From Alphaproteobacteria bacterium (GTDB lineage Bacteria; Pseudomonadota; Alphaproteobacteria; UBA828): DNA of 64,000 nt. The notes under the pieces are model-generated. The model saw only the letters and a list, made by a program, of their open reading frames with translations, was not told the DNA's origin and searched no databases. A program made the translations under genes and the position numbers. Within the stretch, counting starts at the first letter, position 1. Every line of letters begins with the position of its first letter. Shown in pieces: positions 26,667 to 35,636 of the stretch. Location of the stretch: contig JAJEEP010000098.1 in assembly GCA_022820945.1 (NCBI GenBank), positions 45,358 to 109,357 on the forward strand, in the 5' to 3' direction.

Positions 26667-28204
26667 GCCGCAGCCTCCCCTTCGACGCCGAAGGTCATGG
26701 CGAGGACGCGCTCCAGGGACAACTCCCCGCGCTCCAGGATCGTGGCCTGCCGTCCCTTGGCCAGAACCAGCACCCGGTCGGCCAGCTCTACCACCTCCTC
26801 CAACTCCGACGACACCATGACGATGGCCATGCCCTCGTCGGCGAGGCGGCGCATGACGGCGAACATCTCTCCCTTCGCTCCGACATCGATGCCCCGCGTC
26901 GGCTCGTCCATCAGCAGGACCCGCGGCCGGCGATGCAGCCACTTGCCGACGACGAGCTTCTGCTGATTGCCGCCGGAGAGCGTCTCCGTCGGTGCGCCGA
27001 GGCGGCGCGGATCGAAGGCCAGTGAGGCAGCGATCTTCTCTGCCGCCGACTTGCGGCGCCCGCTGCGCACGATGGCGCCGGGCGCGAGGCCGCTCATGTC
27101 GGTCATCGTGACGTTCACGAATCCGCTCTGGCTCAGCACCAGCCCCTGCCCCTTGCGGTCCTCGGGCGCGAGCGCGATCCCGAGCCCCAATGCCCGCCCG
27201 ACGGTGCGCGGCAGCGGCTGCGTGCGCCCATCGATGGTGAGCGTCCCGCTGGCACCGGGCTGAGTGCCGGCAAGCGCGCGAAGAAGCTCGGTCCTGCCGG
27301 AGCCCACCAGCCCCGCGATCCCGAAGATCTCGCCGGCGTGGAGAACGAACGCGATGTTCTGGAGCTTGCCGGGCACCGTAACGCCCTCGACGCGCAATAG
27401 CTCCTCGACGTCGGCAGCGTGACGGCGGGAAGGCGGTGCGCGCAGTTCCGTCCCCAACATGGTGTTGACCAGCTTCTCCTTGTCCCAGGCTTCGACGTCG
27501 GCGGTGGCGACCATCTCCCCGTCGCGCAGGACCGAAACGCGGTCGCACAGCCTGAGCACCTCGTCGAGATCATGGGAGATATAGATGACCGACGCACGCT
27601 CGTCCCTGAGCCGCCCCACCGCCTCGTAAAGGCGCTCGCGCTCGTTGGGACCGAGTGACGCAGTGGGCTCGTCCATGATGAGGATGCGATGGTCGGCTTG
27701 CAGCGCTCGCATGATCTCGAGCATCTGCTGGCTTGCCACCGAGAGATCGCCTGCACGGGCACCGGGGGGGATATCGACCCCGAGGCGGGCGCCGAGTTCC
27801 CGGAAACGCCGTTCCATGGCGCGGCGCTTGACCATGGGGCCTCGCCGCATGGGGCGGCCGAGAAAGACGTTCGAGGCCGCGGTCATGTCCGGGACGACGG
27901 TCAGTTCCTGGTAGATGGCGGCGACGCCTGCGCGCTGCTGGGCGCGGGGGCCGTGCTGCTCCACCGCTACACCGAAAATCTCGACGTTGCCGCTATCCGC
28001 GGTGTAGGCGCCGGTGAGGACCTTGATCAGCGTCGACTTCCCGGCGCCGTTCTCGCCGACGAGGCCGTGAACCTCGCCCTCGCGGAGCACGAAATCGACA
28101 CCCTTCAGCGCCTGGACGCCGGGAAACGTTTTGGAGACGCGCTCGACGCGGACTGCGTCGGGTTCGGCGGACGATGTCACGGGCGGGTCGATCCGTGCCT
28201 CCAC
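26663..28204 (-). CDS. Sugar-type ABC transporter ATPase, two ABC domains (RbsA/MglA-like)
   Basis: 513 residues from a GTG. The first domain has an intact Walker A (GENGAGKST), signature VASQQMLEIMRAL and Walker B RILIMDEPTAS. The second has the family's usual degenerate P-loop GLVGSGRTELLRAL without the Lys, yet keeps LSGGNQQKLVVGKWL and VLLMDEPTRGID. This asymmetry is normal for RbsA/MglA proteins. Located between the binding-protein gene and the permease. Confidence 0.9.
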   Translation of the reverse strand: MEARIDPPVTSSAEPDAVRVERVSKTFPGVQALKGVDFVLREGEVHGLVGENGAGKSTLIKVLTGAYTADSGNVEIFGVAVEQHGPRAQQRAGVAAIYQELTVVPDMTAASNVFLGRPMRRGPMVKRRAMERRFRELGARLGVDIPPGARAGDLSVASQQMLEIMRALQADHRILIMDEPTASLGPNERERLYEAVGRLRDERASVIYISHDLDEVLRLCDRVSVLRDGEMVATADVEAWDKEKLVNTMLGTELRAPPSRRHAADVEELLRVEGVTVPGKLQNIAFVLHAGEIFGIAGLVGSGRTELLRALAGTQPGASGTLTIDGRTQPLPRTVGRALGLGIALAPEDRKGQGLVLSQSGFVNVTMTDMSGLAPGAIVRSGRRKSAAEKIAASLAFDPRRLGAPTETLSGGNQQKLVVGKWLHRRPRVLLMDEPTRGIDVGAKGEMFAVMRRLADEGMAIVMVSSELEEVVELADRVLVLAKGRQATILERGELSLERVLAMTFGVEGEAAA

Positions 28205-28251
28205 TCGTCATCGCGTCGCGACTGGGCTCGTCCCGGTCGCGCTGGGATCGC

Positions 28252-28276
28252 GGGGGCGGGGCGCGTCCCCGCCCCC
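28252..28276 (-). terminator. Perfect GC hairpin between binding-protein and ATPase genes
   Basis: GGGGGCGGGG / CCCCGCCCCC form a perfect 10-bp stem with a 5-nt loop (CGCGT), 14 nt after the stop of the binding-protein gene. No T-run follows on the minus strand, so it is better read as an mRNA-stabilising or partly terminating hairpin that keeps the binding protein in excess over the membrane components. Confidence 0.6.
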
Positions 28277-28290
28277 AAAGCATGGCGCCC

Positions 28291-29379
28291 TCAGTACTTG
28301 GGCTCGCTCATCGTGTCGGCGTTTTCCTTCGTGATGATGATGGTTCCGGGACCGTCGGCCACTGCCGGCAGGTCCGCTTCGTTGATGTAGCCGTTGATCG
28401 GCTCACCCTCGAGCGCGGCGATCAGCGCAACGGCAGCGTAATAGGACTCCTCCCACGGCAGCAGCACCGTCGTTTCGTTGTAGGTGCCCGCCTTCACCTT
28501 GGCGATCCCGTCCTTGGTCGCGCCGATGGAGTAGATCCTGATGTCCGTGCCGGGTGTCTTGCCGGCGGCCTCGATCGCCTGCTCGACGCCTCGCGACATG
28601 TCGTCCCAGGACGAGAGGATCACCGTGATGTCGGGATGAGCGAGCAGAGCGTTCTGAATCTTCTCGAGAGCGACGCGCGGATCGAAGTTAGCCGGCTGGT
28701 CCACGACGATCTCGGCATTCGGGAACTTCTCCGCGCCCTGCTGAATGGCCTTCTCCCAGAAGCCGAACAGGTCGGAGCCGACGAAACCGCCGACTGCCGC
28801 CACCTTGCAAGGCTCCGTGCAGGATGCGAGCGCGTGATCGACGTGCGCGTTGTAGTAGGCCTGCCGCTGCATGGTGACCGTCGCCGCCAGCCCCTCGGAA
28901 TAGTCGGCGTCTTCGCACATCGGCAGATCGAGCGAGACGGTGGGCTCGTCGAGCGGCTCGAGATGGCGCTTCCACATCGAGCAGGCGGGCGCAGCCGCCG
29001 TCGGCGCGAACAGGTAACCGTCGAAGCCCTCGGTGATCGCGTTCTGCACCTGCTTGATCTGGGTCGCCGGATTGAAATTGGCGGCGAAGCGCTTGTAGGT
29101 GAACCCGTACTTCTGTGCCGCCGCTTCAAGCCCGGCACGCCGTGCCGAGCAGTAGGGGTTCTGGCCGCACTCGGATAGATAGCCGATCCGGTAGGCCTTC
29201 GACGGCGTGATGTTCCGCGCATCGAACTCCAGGATCTTCTTGGCGTTCGCGACGGGGTCGTCCGCCGCCGCAGGCGTGGCGCCGAGCCCCGCCAGCAATG
29301 CGACGCCCATTCCGATCGCGACGGCCGCCGTCAACGGACCTCTCAGCGCGCGACGCAGTCTATTGCCCGATTTCACCAT
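28291..29379 (-). CDS. Sugar-type ABC substrate-binding protein
   Basis: 362 residues from the ATG at 29379 (GGGAGGGG upstream). Signal peptide: basic start MVKSGNRLRRALRG, hydrophobic core, cleavage likely after PAAADD region. The mature part is a type I periplasmic-binding fold (RIGYLSECGQNPYCSARRAGLEAAA; ITEGFDGYLFAPTAAAPA; ITVILSSWDDMSRGVEQAIEAAG). Cys pairs (ECGQNPYC, SCTEPC) could form disulfides. First gene of the minus-strand importer; ligand unknown. Confidence 0.88.
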   Translation of the reverse strand: MVKSGNRLRRALRGPLTAAVAIGMGVALLAGLGATPAAADDPVANAKKILEFDARNITPSKAYRIGYLSECGQNPYCSARRAGLEAAAQKYGFTYKRFAANFNPATQIKQVQNAITEGFDGYLFAPTAAAPACSMWKRHLEPLDEPTVSLDLPMCEDADYSEGLAATVTMQRQAYYNAHVDHALASCTEPCKVAAVGGFVGSDLFGFWEKAIQQGAEKFPNAEIVVDQPANFDPRVALEKIQNALLAHPDITVILSSWDDMSRGVEQAIEAAGKTPGTDIRIYSIGATKDGIAKVKAGTYNETTVLLPWEESYYAAVALIAALEGEPINGYINEADLPAVADGPGTIIITKENADTMSEPKY

Positions 29380-29679
29380 GTCATTCCCCTCCCTGGTTGA
29401 GATGGTCCCGATCGGTCGTGCGATGCTGCCGGGGCACTGGAGATCGACCGGGGACCAACGCACACATGGTCCAAGTTACCCCATTCGCCTGCGGCTCGCG
29501 AGCGCTGCGGACGAGGCAGCGCGATGAGTCCCGCACCCGGGAGCGAGCCTTGCGTTGGGCTTTGAGGAATGAGCCCGGTGGACGTAATCTCTCGGTGGGC
29601 GGGCGCGGTGAACCCGTTGGGCCGGGTCGATCCCGGAGCATGAGTCAGAGTCACAATCACCGAAACGAGGAGACGGTTC
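29380..29679. other. 300-bp divergent regulatory region between two ABC importers
   Basis: Holds the start regions of a leftward sugar-type importer and a rightward branched-chain-type importer. Ribosome-binding sites are clear on both sides (GGGAGGGG for the left, GAGGAG for the right). I found no convincing promoter pair, inverted repeat or small ORF in it. Confidence 0.45.
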
Positions 29680-30852
29680 ATGGTAGGGAGAATGGGAGCC
29701 CTCGCGCTGGCGGCAGCAATCGCCGCCGGAGGCTGGGTCGGCCAGGCAGCGGCCGACGACGATACGGTTGTGGTGGGCGCGGCCATCGCGCTCTCGGGGT
29801 TCGTGGCCCCTTACGACGACCCGCACAAGGGTGCGATCCTGGCGATCGAGGACGTCAACGCCGCAGGCGGTGTGCTCGGCAAGCAGATCGAGTTCGTGAC
29901 CGCCGACACCAAATCCGATCCTGCGCAGGGGGCGAATGCGGCGATCGAGGTGCTGGAGCAGGGCGCCGAGCTGGTTCTCGTGACCTGCGACTTCGACTTC
30001 GGCAGCCCCGCAGCGATCACGGCGCAGAGCCGCGGCAAGATCGCCTTCTCTCTGTGCGCGGGCGATCCCAAGTTCGGCGTCCAGGGGATCGGCGATCTCG
30101 CCTTCTCCATGGGCATCGGCACGCCGGCCGAGGGCGCGATCATGGCCGAATGGGCGCATGCCCAAGGCTGGACCAAGCCGTTCATCTTCAAGGACACGCA
30201 GGTCGAGTACACCAAGAAGCTCGCGGACTACTTCCAGGCGCGCTGGGAGGACGGACTCGGCACCGTGGCCGGCCACGACACCTTCAACGGCCAGACCGAT
30301 ACCTCTGCGGCGGGCCAGATCACCCGCATCAAGGAATCGGACGCCGACTTCATCGCCTTCACCGGTGCCGCCGGCGTGGGCGGCGCGCCCATCATCAAGC
30401 AGATTCGCGCTGCCGGCGTCGATCTCCCGATCATCGGCGGGGTCGCGGTCGACGGCGTCTACTGGCTCGATGCGGTGCCCAATCTCAGCGAGTTCTACAA
30501 CGTCAACTACAGCTCTCTTCACGGCGACGACCCCATCGAGGGGGTGCAGGACTTCTGGGCCAAGTACGAAGAGCGCTTCGGGCCGGCGATCGTCGGCTTC
30601 AGCGTGACCGGCTATGCCATCATCGAGGCCTGGACGCGGGCGGTCGAGCGTGCCGGCACCTTCGAGGCCAAGGCCGTGGCGCTCGAGTTGGAGAAGTTCG
30701 TCAAGGAGCCGCTGCTTTCGGGCGACACCACGTATACGTCCGAGTGGCACATCAACTTCGACACGCCGCTGATGATCACCCAGGTGCAGAACGGCGTGAG
30801 GAGCGGGATTGGGCGCTTCGCGGCAAGCAAGGTGCCGCCGGTCGACTTCTAG
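29680..30852 (+). CDS. Branched-chain amino acid-type ABC substrate-binding protein
   Basis: 390 residues with a signal peptide (GALALAAAIAAGGWVGQAAA, cleaved before DDDTVVVG). The mature protein is a LivJ/K-type fold: VGAAIALSGFVAPYDDPHKGAILAIEDVNAAGGVLGKQI, ADTKSDPAQGANAA, then DADFIAFTGAAGVGGAPIIKQ. The ligand may be an amino acid, amide, or other small polar compound; this family is often misread as only Leu/Ile/Val binding. First gene of livK-G-F-H-M, with a GAGGAG site 8 nt before the ATG. Confidence 0.88.
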   Translation: MVGRMGALALAAAIAAGGWVGQAAADDDTVVVGAAIALSGFVAPYDDPHKGAILAIEDVNAAGGVLGKQIEFVTADTKSDPAQGANAAIEVLEQGAELVLVTCDFDFGSPAAITAQSRGKIAFSLCAGDPKFGVQGIGDLAFSMGIGTPAEGAIMAEWAHAQGWTKPFIFKDTQVEYTKKLADYFQARWEDGLGTVAGHDTFNGQTDTSAAGQITRIKESDADFIAFTGAAGVGGAPIIKQIRAAGVDLPIIGGVAVDGVYWLDAVPNLSEFYNVNYSSLHGDDPIEGVQDFWAKYEERFGPAIVGFSVTGYAIIEAWTRAVERAGTFEAKAVALELEKFVKEPLLSGDTTYTSEWHINFDTPLMITQVQNGVRSGIGRFAASKVPPVDF

Positions 30853-30901
30853 GCGTGGACCCATTGGTCGGCGCCGGCTGCTGTCATCCATGCACTAGCT
30901 T

Positions 30902-31642
30902 GTGACCGCGGCCGACACCCTGGCGACCCTCGGAACGGACGGTGTCACCGTCCGTTTCGGGGGTCTCGCCGCGCTCGAAGACCTGACCCTTGAGCTTGCC
31001 CGGGACGAGATCCTCGGCCTGATCGGCCCGAACGGCGCGGGCAAGAGCACGCTGATCAACGTGCTTTCCGGATTTCAGCGGGTGGTTGCGGGGCGGGTCC
31101 ATGCGGACGACCGCGATATTACCGGCCGCCTGCCCCACGACATTTCCCGCCTGGGCATCGCCCGCACGTTTCAGGCCGTTCGCCTCTTCGCGGGGCTCAC
31201 GGTGCTGGAAAACGTGGCCGCCGGCTTCAGCGGCCGGCCGGTCGGCCGCCGCGCCGCGCGTGCACGGGCCCAGGAAATTCTCGATTGGATCGGGCTCGGC
31301 GACAAGGCGCAGTCCATCGCGGGCACGCTGCCCTACGGCGACGAACGCCGGGTCGGCATCGCGCGCGCGCTTGCGACCGGCCCGGCCTTCCTCCTCCTCG
31401 ACGAGCCCGCTGCCGGGACCAACGAGGAGGATATCCCCAGCCTCATGAGCATGATCGCGCGCATTCGCGACGAGTTCGACTGCGGCGTGCTGGTGGTCGA
31501 GCACAACATGGGCCTCATCATGGGTCTCTGCACCCGCGTCCACGTGATCGACCACGGCCGCACCATCGCCATCGGCTCGCCCCGCGCGGTGCAGGACGAC
31601 CCCGAGGTGAGACGCGCTTACCTCGGCGAGGACGAGATGTGA
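30902..31642 (+). CDS. livG: ABC transporter ATPase LivG-like
   Basis: 246 residues from a GTG. Walker A IGPNGAGKST, LivG-type FQ-loop IARTFQAVRLFAGLTVLENV, Walker B FLLLDEPAAGTNEED and H-loop region VVEHNMGLIMGL. The signature motif reads LPYGDERRVGIARAL, the usual LivG variation. Its TGA overlaps the GTG of livF (GTGA). Confidence 0.9.
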   Translation: MTAADTLATLGTDGVTVRFGGLAALEDLTLELARDEILGLIGPNGAGKSTLINVLSGFQRVVAGRVHADDRDITGRLPHDISRLGIARTFQAVRLFAGLTVLENVAAGFSGRPVGRRAARARAQEILDWIGLGDKAQSIAGTLPYGDERRVGIARALATGPAFLLLDEPAAGTNEEDIPSLMSMIARIRDEFDCGVLVVEHNMGLIMGLCTRVHVIDHGRTIAIGSPRAVQDDPEVRRAYLGEDEM

Positions 31643-32370
31643 GCCTGCTCGCGGTCGACGATCTGGCAGTGCGCTACGGCCCCATCGCGGCGCTGCGGGG
31701 CGTCTCGATCGCTGTCGACGAGGGCGAGTTCGTCGGCATCGTCGGGCCCAACGGCGCGGGCAAGTCCACGCTGCTCTTCTCGATCACCGGCGCCGTGAGA
31801 GCCCAGAGCGGCAGCGTCAGTTTCTGCGGGCAAACGCTCTCCGGCCTCGCGCCGGAGGACATCGTGCGCCGCGGCATGGCGCTGGTGCCGGAAGGACGCG
31901 AACTCTTCGGCGAGCTCACCGTGGAGGAGAATCTCAGGCTGGGCGCGACGATCCGGCGTGACCGCCGCGGGGTCGAGGCGGACGTGCGTGCGCAGATGGC
32001 GGCCTTCCCCATCCTCGCGGAGCGCCGCCGCGCAAGGGCGGAAAAGCTCTCCGGCGGCGAGCAGCAGATGCTCGCGGTGGCGCGCGCGCTGATGGGCCGG
32101 CCCAGGATGCTGCTGCTCGACGAGCCTTCGCTCGGCCTCGCGCCGCTCATCACCAGGCAGGTCTACGAGACGCTCTCCGGTCTCAATCGCGAGGGCATGA
32201 CCATCCTGGTCGTCGAGCAGAACCCGGCGCGCATCATCGACGTCGCGCAACGCGTCTACGTGCTCCGCTCGGGCCGCATCGCGCGCACCGGCCCGCCCGA
32301 CATCCTGAGTCGGCGGGAGGAGCTGGACGAAGCCTATTTCGGCTTCGACGAGCACGGCCGGGACGCATGA
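31639..32370 (+). CDS. livF: ABC transporter ATPase LivF-like
   Basis: 243 residues from the GTG overlapping the livG stop; the track ORF begins earlier inside livG. Walker A VGPNGAGKST, Q-loop region RRGMALVPEGRELFGELTVEENL (LivF type), signature LSGGEQQMLAVARAL, Walker B RMLLLDEPSLGLAP. Partner of LivG in the importer; overlaps livH by 4 nt (ATGA). Confidence 0.92.
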   Translation: MSLLAVDDLAVRYGPIAALRGVSIAVDEGEFVGIVGPNGAGKSTLLFSITGAVRAQSGSVSFCGQTLSGLAPEDIVRRGMALVPEGRELFGELTVEENLRLGATIRRDRRGVEADVRAQMAAFPILAERRRARAEKLSGGEQQMLAVARALMGRPRMLLLDEPSLGLAPLITRQVYETLSGLNREGMTILVVEQNPARIIDVAQRVYVLRSGRIARTGPPDILSRREELDEAYFGFDEHGRDA

Positions 32371-33251
32371 CCACCGGCATCCAGGTCGTCGTCGATGCGC
32401 TGAGCGTGGGCTCCCTCTATGCGCTCACGGCGCTCGGCATCGGACTCATCTTCGGCATCATGCGGCTGATCAACTTCGCCCACGGCGAGTTCGTCATGAT
32501 CGGCGCCTACATGCTGATGGCGATCGTGGCCCAGTACGAGCCCTTAGCCATCATCGTCTCCATGGTGCTGGTCGTCGTCCTCTCGCTGCTCTCGGAGCGG
32601 ATCGCCTTCCGCCCCGTGCGTTACGCCAGCCCGACCACGATGCTGGTGACCAGCTTCGCGGTGAGCTACTTCCTCCAGTACCTCTTCGTGATGATCTACG
32701 GCGCCCGGCCCAAGGGCTTCGAGTTCCTCGCCGGGCTCGCCGAGCCCTTCGTCATCGGCACGATCCGCATCCCCAAGCTGAACGTCGCCATCGTCGCCGT
32801 GACGATCGTGCTGCTCGCGGGCCTCGCGCTCTTCCTGACGCGCTCGCGCTTCGGCGTGCAGATGCGCGCAGCCGCGCTCAACTTCCGCATGGCCCGGTTG
32901 CTCGGCGTCCGGGCCGACCGGGTCATCGCCGTCGCGTTCGCGTTGAGCGGCGTCCTCGCAGGCGTCACGGCGATCTTCATCACTGTGCAGGGCGGCACGC
33001 TCTCGCCCGGCATGGGTGTGCAGCTCGCGCTGATCGGCTTCGTCTCCACCATCATCGGCGGCATGGGAAGCCTGGTCGGCGCGGTGCTCGGCGGCTACTT
33101 CATCGGCGTCGTTACCGTTCTCCTGCAGTTCGGCCTACCCCTGGAGATGCGGCCCTATCGCGAGGCCTTCGTCTTCGCCTCGGTGATCATGGTGCTGCTC
33201 GCTCGGCCTCAAGGGCTCTTCCGCGGCGCGGAAGCGCGGGAGCGGGTGTGA
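32367..33251 (+). CDS. livH: ABC transporter permease LivH-like
   Basis: 294 residues, eight or so hydrophobic segments, start VVVDALSVGSLYALTALGIGLIFGIMRLINFAHGEF, which is the LivH signature, and GGMGSLVGAVLGGYFIGVV near the C-terminus for ATPase contact. Overlaps livF at its start and livM at its end. Confidence 0.92.
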   Translation: MTTGIQVVVDALSVGSLYALTALGIGLIFGIMRLINFAHGEFVMIGAYMLMAIVAQYEPLAIIVSMVLVVVLSLLSERIAFRPVRYASPTTMLVTSFAVSYFLQYLFVMIYGARPKGFEFLAGLAEPFVIGTIRIPKLNVAIVAVTIVLLAGLALFLTRSRFGVQMRAAALNFRMARLLGVRADRVIAVAFALSGVLAGVTAIFITVQGGTLSPGMGVQLALIGFVSTIIGGMGSLVGAVLGGYFIGVVTVLLQFGLPLEMRPYREAFVFASVIMVLLARPQGLFRGAEARERV

Positions 33252-34306
33252 TGCAGACCCGGCTGCCGAGCTTCGAGGAGGCGGTGCGCGGCATCTGGCC
33301 GCTGCTCTCGCTCGTCGTATTCCTCGTCGTGCTGACGGCGCTCTGCTCGCTCGGGCCCGTGGTACTGCAACGCGTCGCGACCGATGCCCTGATCAAGCTC
33401 GTCATGGTGGTCGGGCTCTACGTCTTCGTCGGCAATTCGGGGGTGCTCTCCTTCGGCCATGCCTCCTTCATGATGCTGGGCGGCTACGGCGCAGCCTGGC
33501 TCGACGTGCCGGTGCGCTATAAGAGCATCCTGATGGACGAGCTGCCGACCTTCCTTGGCGACGCTGAGTTCCATCCGGGACTCGCTGCGCTGGCCGCGAT
33601 GGGCTGGGCCGGCGCCTTCGCCTTCCTGATCGGCATTCCCCTCATGCGGCTCTCGGGCATCGGCGCCGCGATCGGAACCTTCTCGTGGCTCACCATCGTC
33701 TTCGTCGTCCACGCCGGCTGGGAGGAGATGACCGGCGGCACCAGCTCCTTCAACGGCCTCCCGATCTATGTCGACCTCTGGGTGGCGCTGATCGCGGCGC
33801 TCTTCGTCATGCTCGTCGCCTACCTATTCCAGACCTCGAAGCTCGGACTCGCGCTGCGCGCCTCGCGGGAGGACGAGGTGGCGGCCCGTGCCATCGGCGT
33901 CAACGTGTGGCGCGCGCGGATCGCCTCCTTCGTGGTCAGCGCCATGCTGGTGGCGCTCGGCGGCGTGCTCCAGGGCCACTTCCTGGGCACCGTCAACGTG
34001 ACGCAGTTCTATATCGGCATCACCTTCATCACGATCGCGATGCTGGTGATCGGCGGCACGGGGAGCCTCGCCGGCGCGGTCCTCGGCACGGTCGTTGTCT
34101 CGGTGATCGCCGAACTCCTGCGCCAGCTCGAAAACGGCGTGGAGATCGGCACCCTCGTGCTCGCCGCACCTGCGGGCCTGCGCGAGCTCGGGCTCGCCGG
34201 CGCCATGATGCTGATCCTGATCTTCCGCCCAGCCGGGCTCACCGGCGGGCGCGAGCTCCCGTTCCCCGCCTTTCTTGGCGCCGTCCTCGGCCGCCGATCC
34301 CGTTAG
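33251..34306 (+). CDS. livM: ABC transporter permease LivM-like
   Basis: 351 residues from the ATG overlapping the livH stop (TGATG); a GTG one codon earlier is possible. LivM hallmarks are GNSGVLSFGHASFMMLGGYGAAW and GGTGSLAGAVLGTVVVSVIAELLR. The periplasmic loop includes a longer insertion (RYKSILMDELPTFLGDAEFHPG) that is less typical. It is followed after only 18 nt by the MetE-family gene. Confidence 0.9.
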   Translation: MQTRLPSFEEAVRGIWPLLSLVVFLVVLTALCSLGPVVLQRVATDALIKLVMVVGLYVFVGNSGVLSFGHASFMMLGGYGAAWLDVPVRYKSILMDELPTFLGDAEFHPGLAALAAMGWAGAFAFLIGIPLMRLSGIGAAIGTFSWLTIVFVVHAGWEEMTGGTSSFNGLPIYVDLWVALIAALFVMLVAYLFQTSKLGLALRASREDEVAARAIGVNVWRARIASFVVSAMLVALGGVLQGHFLGTVNVTQFYIGITFITIAMLVIGGTGSLAGAVLGTVVVSVIAELLRQLENGVEIGTLVLAAPAGLRELGLAGAMMLILIFRPAGLTGGRELPFPAFLGAVLGRRSR

Positions 34307-34324
34307 ATCCCGGAGAGTCAGACG

Positions 34325-35533
34325 ATGAAGCTCAGTGAATCCCGCATCCTCACCACTCATGTCGGCAGCCTGCCGCGCAGCGGCGCGCTCCTGAAGATGC
34401 TGCTCACCTTGGAGCAGGGCGGCTCAGTGGAGCGCGACGCCTTCCGCGCGCAGGTTACCGCCGACATGGTCGAGATCGTACGCCGCCAGGCGGAGGCCGG
34501 CATCGACGTCGCGGGCGACGGCGAGCTGCCCCGCATCGGCTTCTCCTTCTACGTCAAGGATCGGATGACGGGCTTCGGCGGCGAGGCGCAGCGCGGCACG
34601 GTGACCGACTTCGCCAAGTTCCCCGGCTACGCCGCGCTGAAGATGGCGGCGCTGCGCGGCGCCAGCAACGAGGAGGGCGATGTCACCGCGACCGCCTCGC
34701 TCTACAAGATGCCCGAGGCGCAGGAGGCGATCCGCTACGACGACGCCCTCGCCGCCGCGAAGGAGGAAATGGTGCTCTTCGCCGACGGGTTGGCTGAAAG
34801 CGGAACGGCAGACCAATTCGCCGAGACCTTCGTCACCGCGGCAGCCCCCGGCATCATCTCGACCACACTGCTCCGCGCTGCGGACAATCCCGCCTACGAG
34901 ACCGACCGCGACTACCTCTTCGCCCTCGCGGCCGAGCTGAAGAAGGAATACGAGTACATCGTCTCTCAGGGACACATCCTGCAGATCGACGCGCCGGACC
35001 TCGCGCTGGAGCGCCAGATCATGTTCGTGGACCAGCCGCTCGACGTCTTCCTGGAGCGGGCGGCGCTCCACGTGGAGGCCCTCAACGCGGCGCTCGCGGA
35101 CATCCCGCCGGAGAAGACCCGCCTTCACGTCTGCTGGGGCAACTGGGACGGCCCCCATATCGACGACATGGAGCTGGAGCCGCTGCTCCCCATCATCTAC
35201 GAAGCCAAGGTCGGCGCGCTCAGCATCGCCTGCGCCAATCCGCGCCACCAGCACGAGTGGCGGCTGTTCAAGACCCACAAGCTGCCGGACCGCATGGCGC
35301 TCATCCCCGGTGTCATCGACGTGACCACAAATTATCTGGAGCACCCGCAGGTGGTGGCCGACCGCATTTGCCAGTTCGTGGACGCGATCGGCGACCGGGA
35401 GCGGGTTATTGCCGGCTGCGACTGCGGCTTCTCCACCTTCGCCGGCTGGGTCATGGTGCCCGCCGACGTGGCCTGGAAGAAGATGGAGATGTTGACGGAA
35501 GGCGCCCGCATCGCGAGCGAACGGCTCTGGTAG
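34325..35533 (+). CDS. Cobalamin-independent methionine synthase II family (MetE C-terminal-like) protein
   Basis: 402 residues, one TIM-barrel domain of the UroD/MetE superfamily, lacking the MetE N-terminal domain. N-terminus TTHVGSLPRSGALLKML is typical; zinc-ligand regions are LHVCWGNWDGPH (His, Cys) and GCDCGFSTF (Cys). Single-domain members include methyltransferases using small methyl donors and thiol transferases such as epoxyalkane:CoM transferase, so true methionine synthesis is unlikely without the folate domain. Only 18 nt behind livM, hence probably part of the importer operon and acting on the imported compound. Confidence 0.8.
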   Translation: MKLSESRILTTHVGSLPRSGALLKMLLTLEQGGSVERDAFRAQVTADMVEIVRRQAEAGIDVAGDGELPRIGFSFYVKDRMTGFGGEAQRGTVTDFAKFPGYAALKMAALRGASNEEGDVTATASLYKMPEAQEAIRYDDALAAAKEEMVLFADGLAESGTADQFAETFVTAAAPGIISTTLLRAADNPAYETDRDYLFALAAELKKEYEYIVSQGHILQIDAPDLALERQIMFVDQPLDVFLERAALHVEALNAALADIPPEKTRLHVCWGNWDGPHIDDMELEPLLPIIYEAKVGALSIACANPRHQHEWRLFKTHKLPDRMALIPGVIDVTTNYLEHPQVVADRICQFVDAIGDRERVIAGCDCGFSTFAGWVMVPADVAWKKMEMLTEGARIASERLW

Positions 35534-35636
35534 GGCGATCCCATTTCACGAAAACGCCCTTGCTGACGGTTGGACCCGGGCCGGAACGGATCATAAGGTA
35601 GCGGGCGGACGGCAGCGGACGAGAAGGACGAAGCCC

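Noticed and set aside
25647-27548. 633-aa permease ORF
   Set aside because: The N-terminal half is out-of-frame ATPase sequence; the permease starts at 26666 with a 4-nt overlap.
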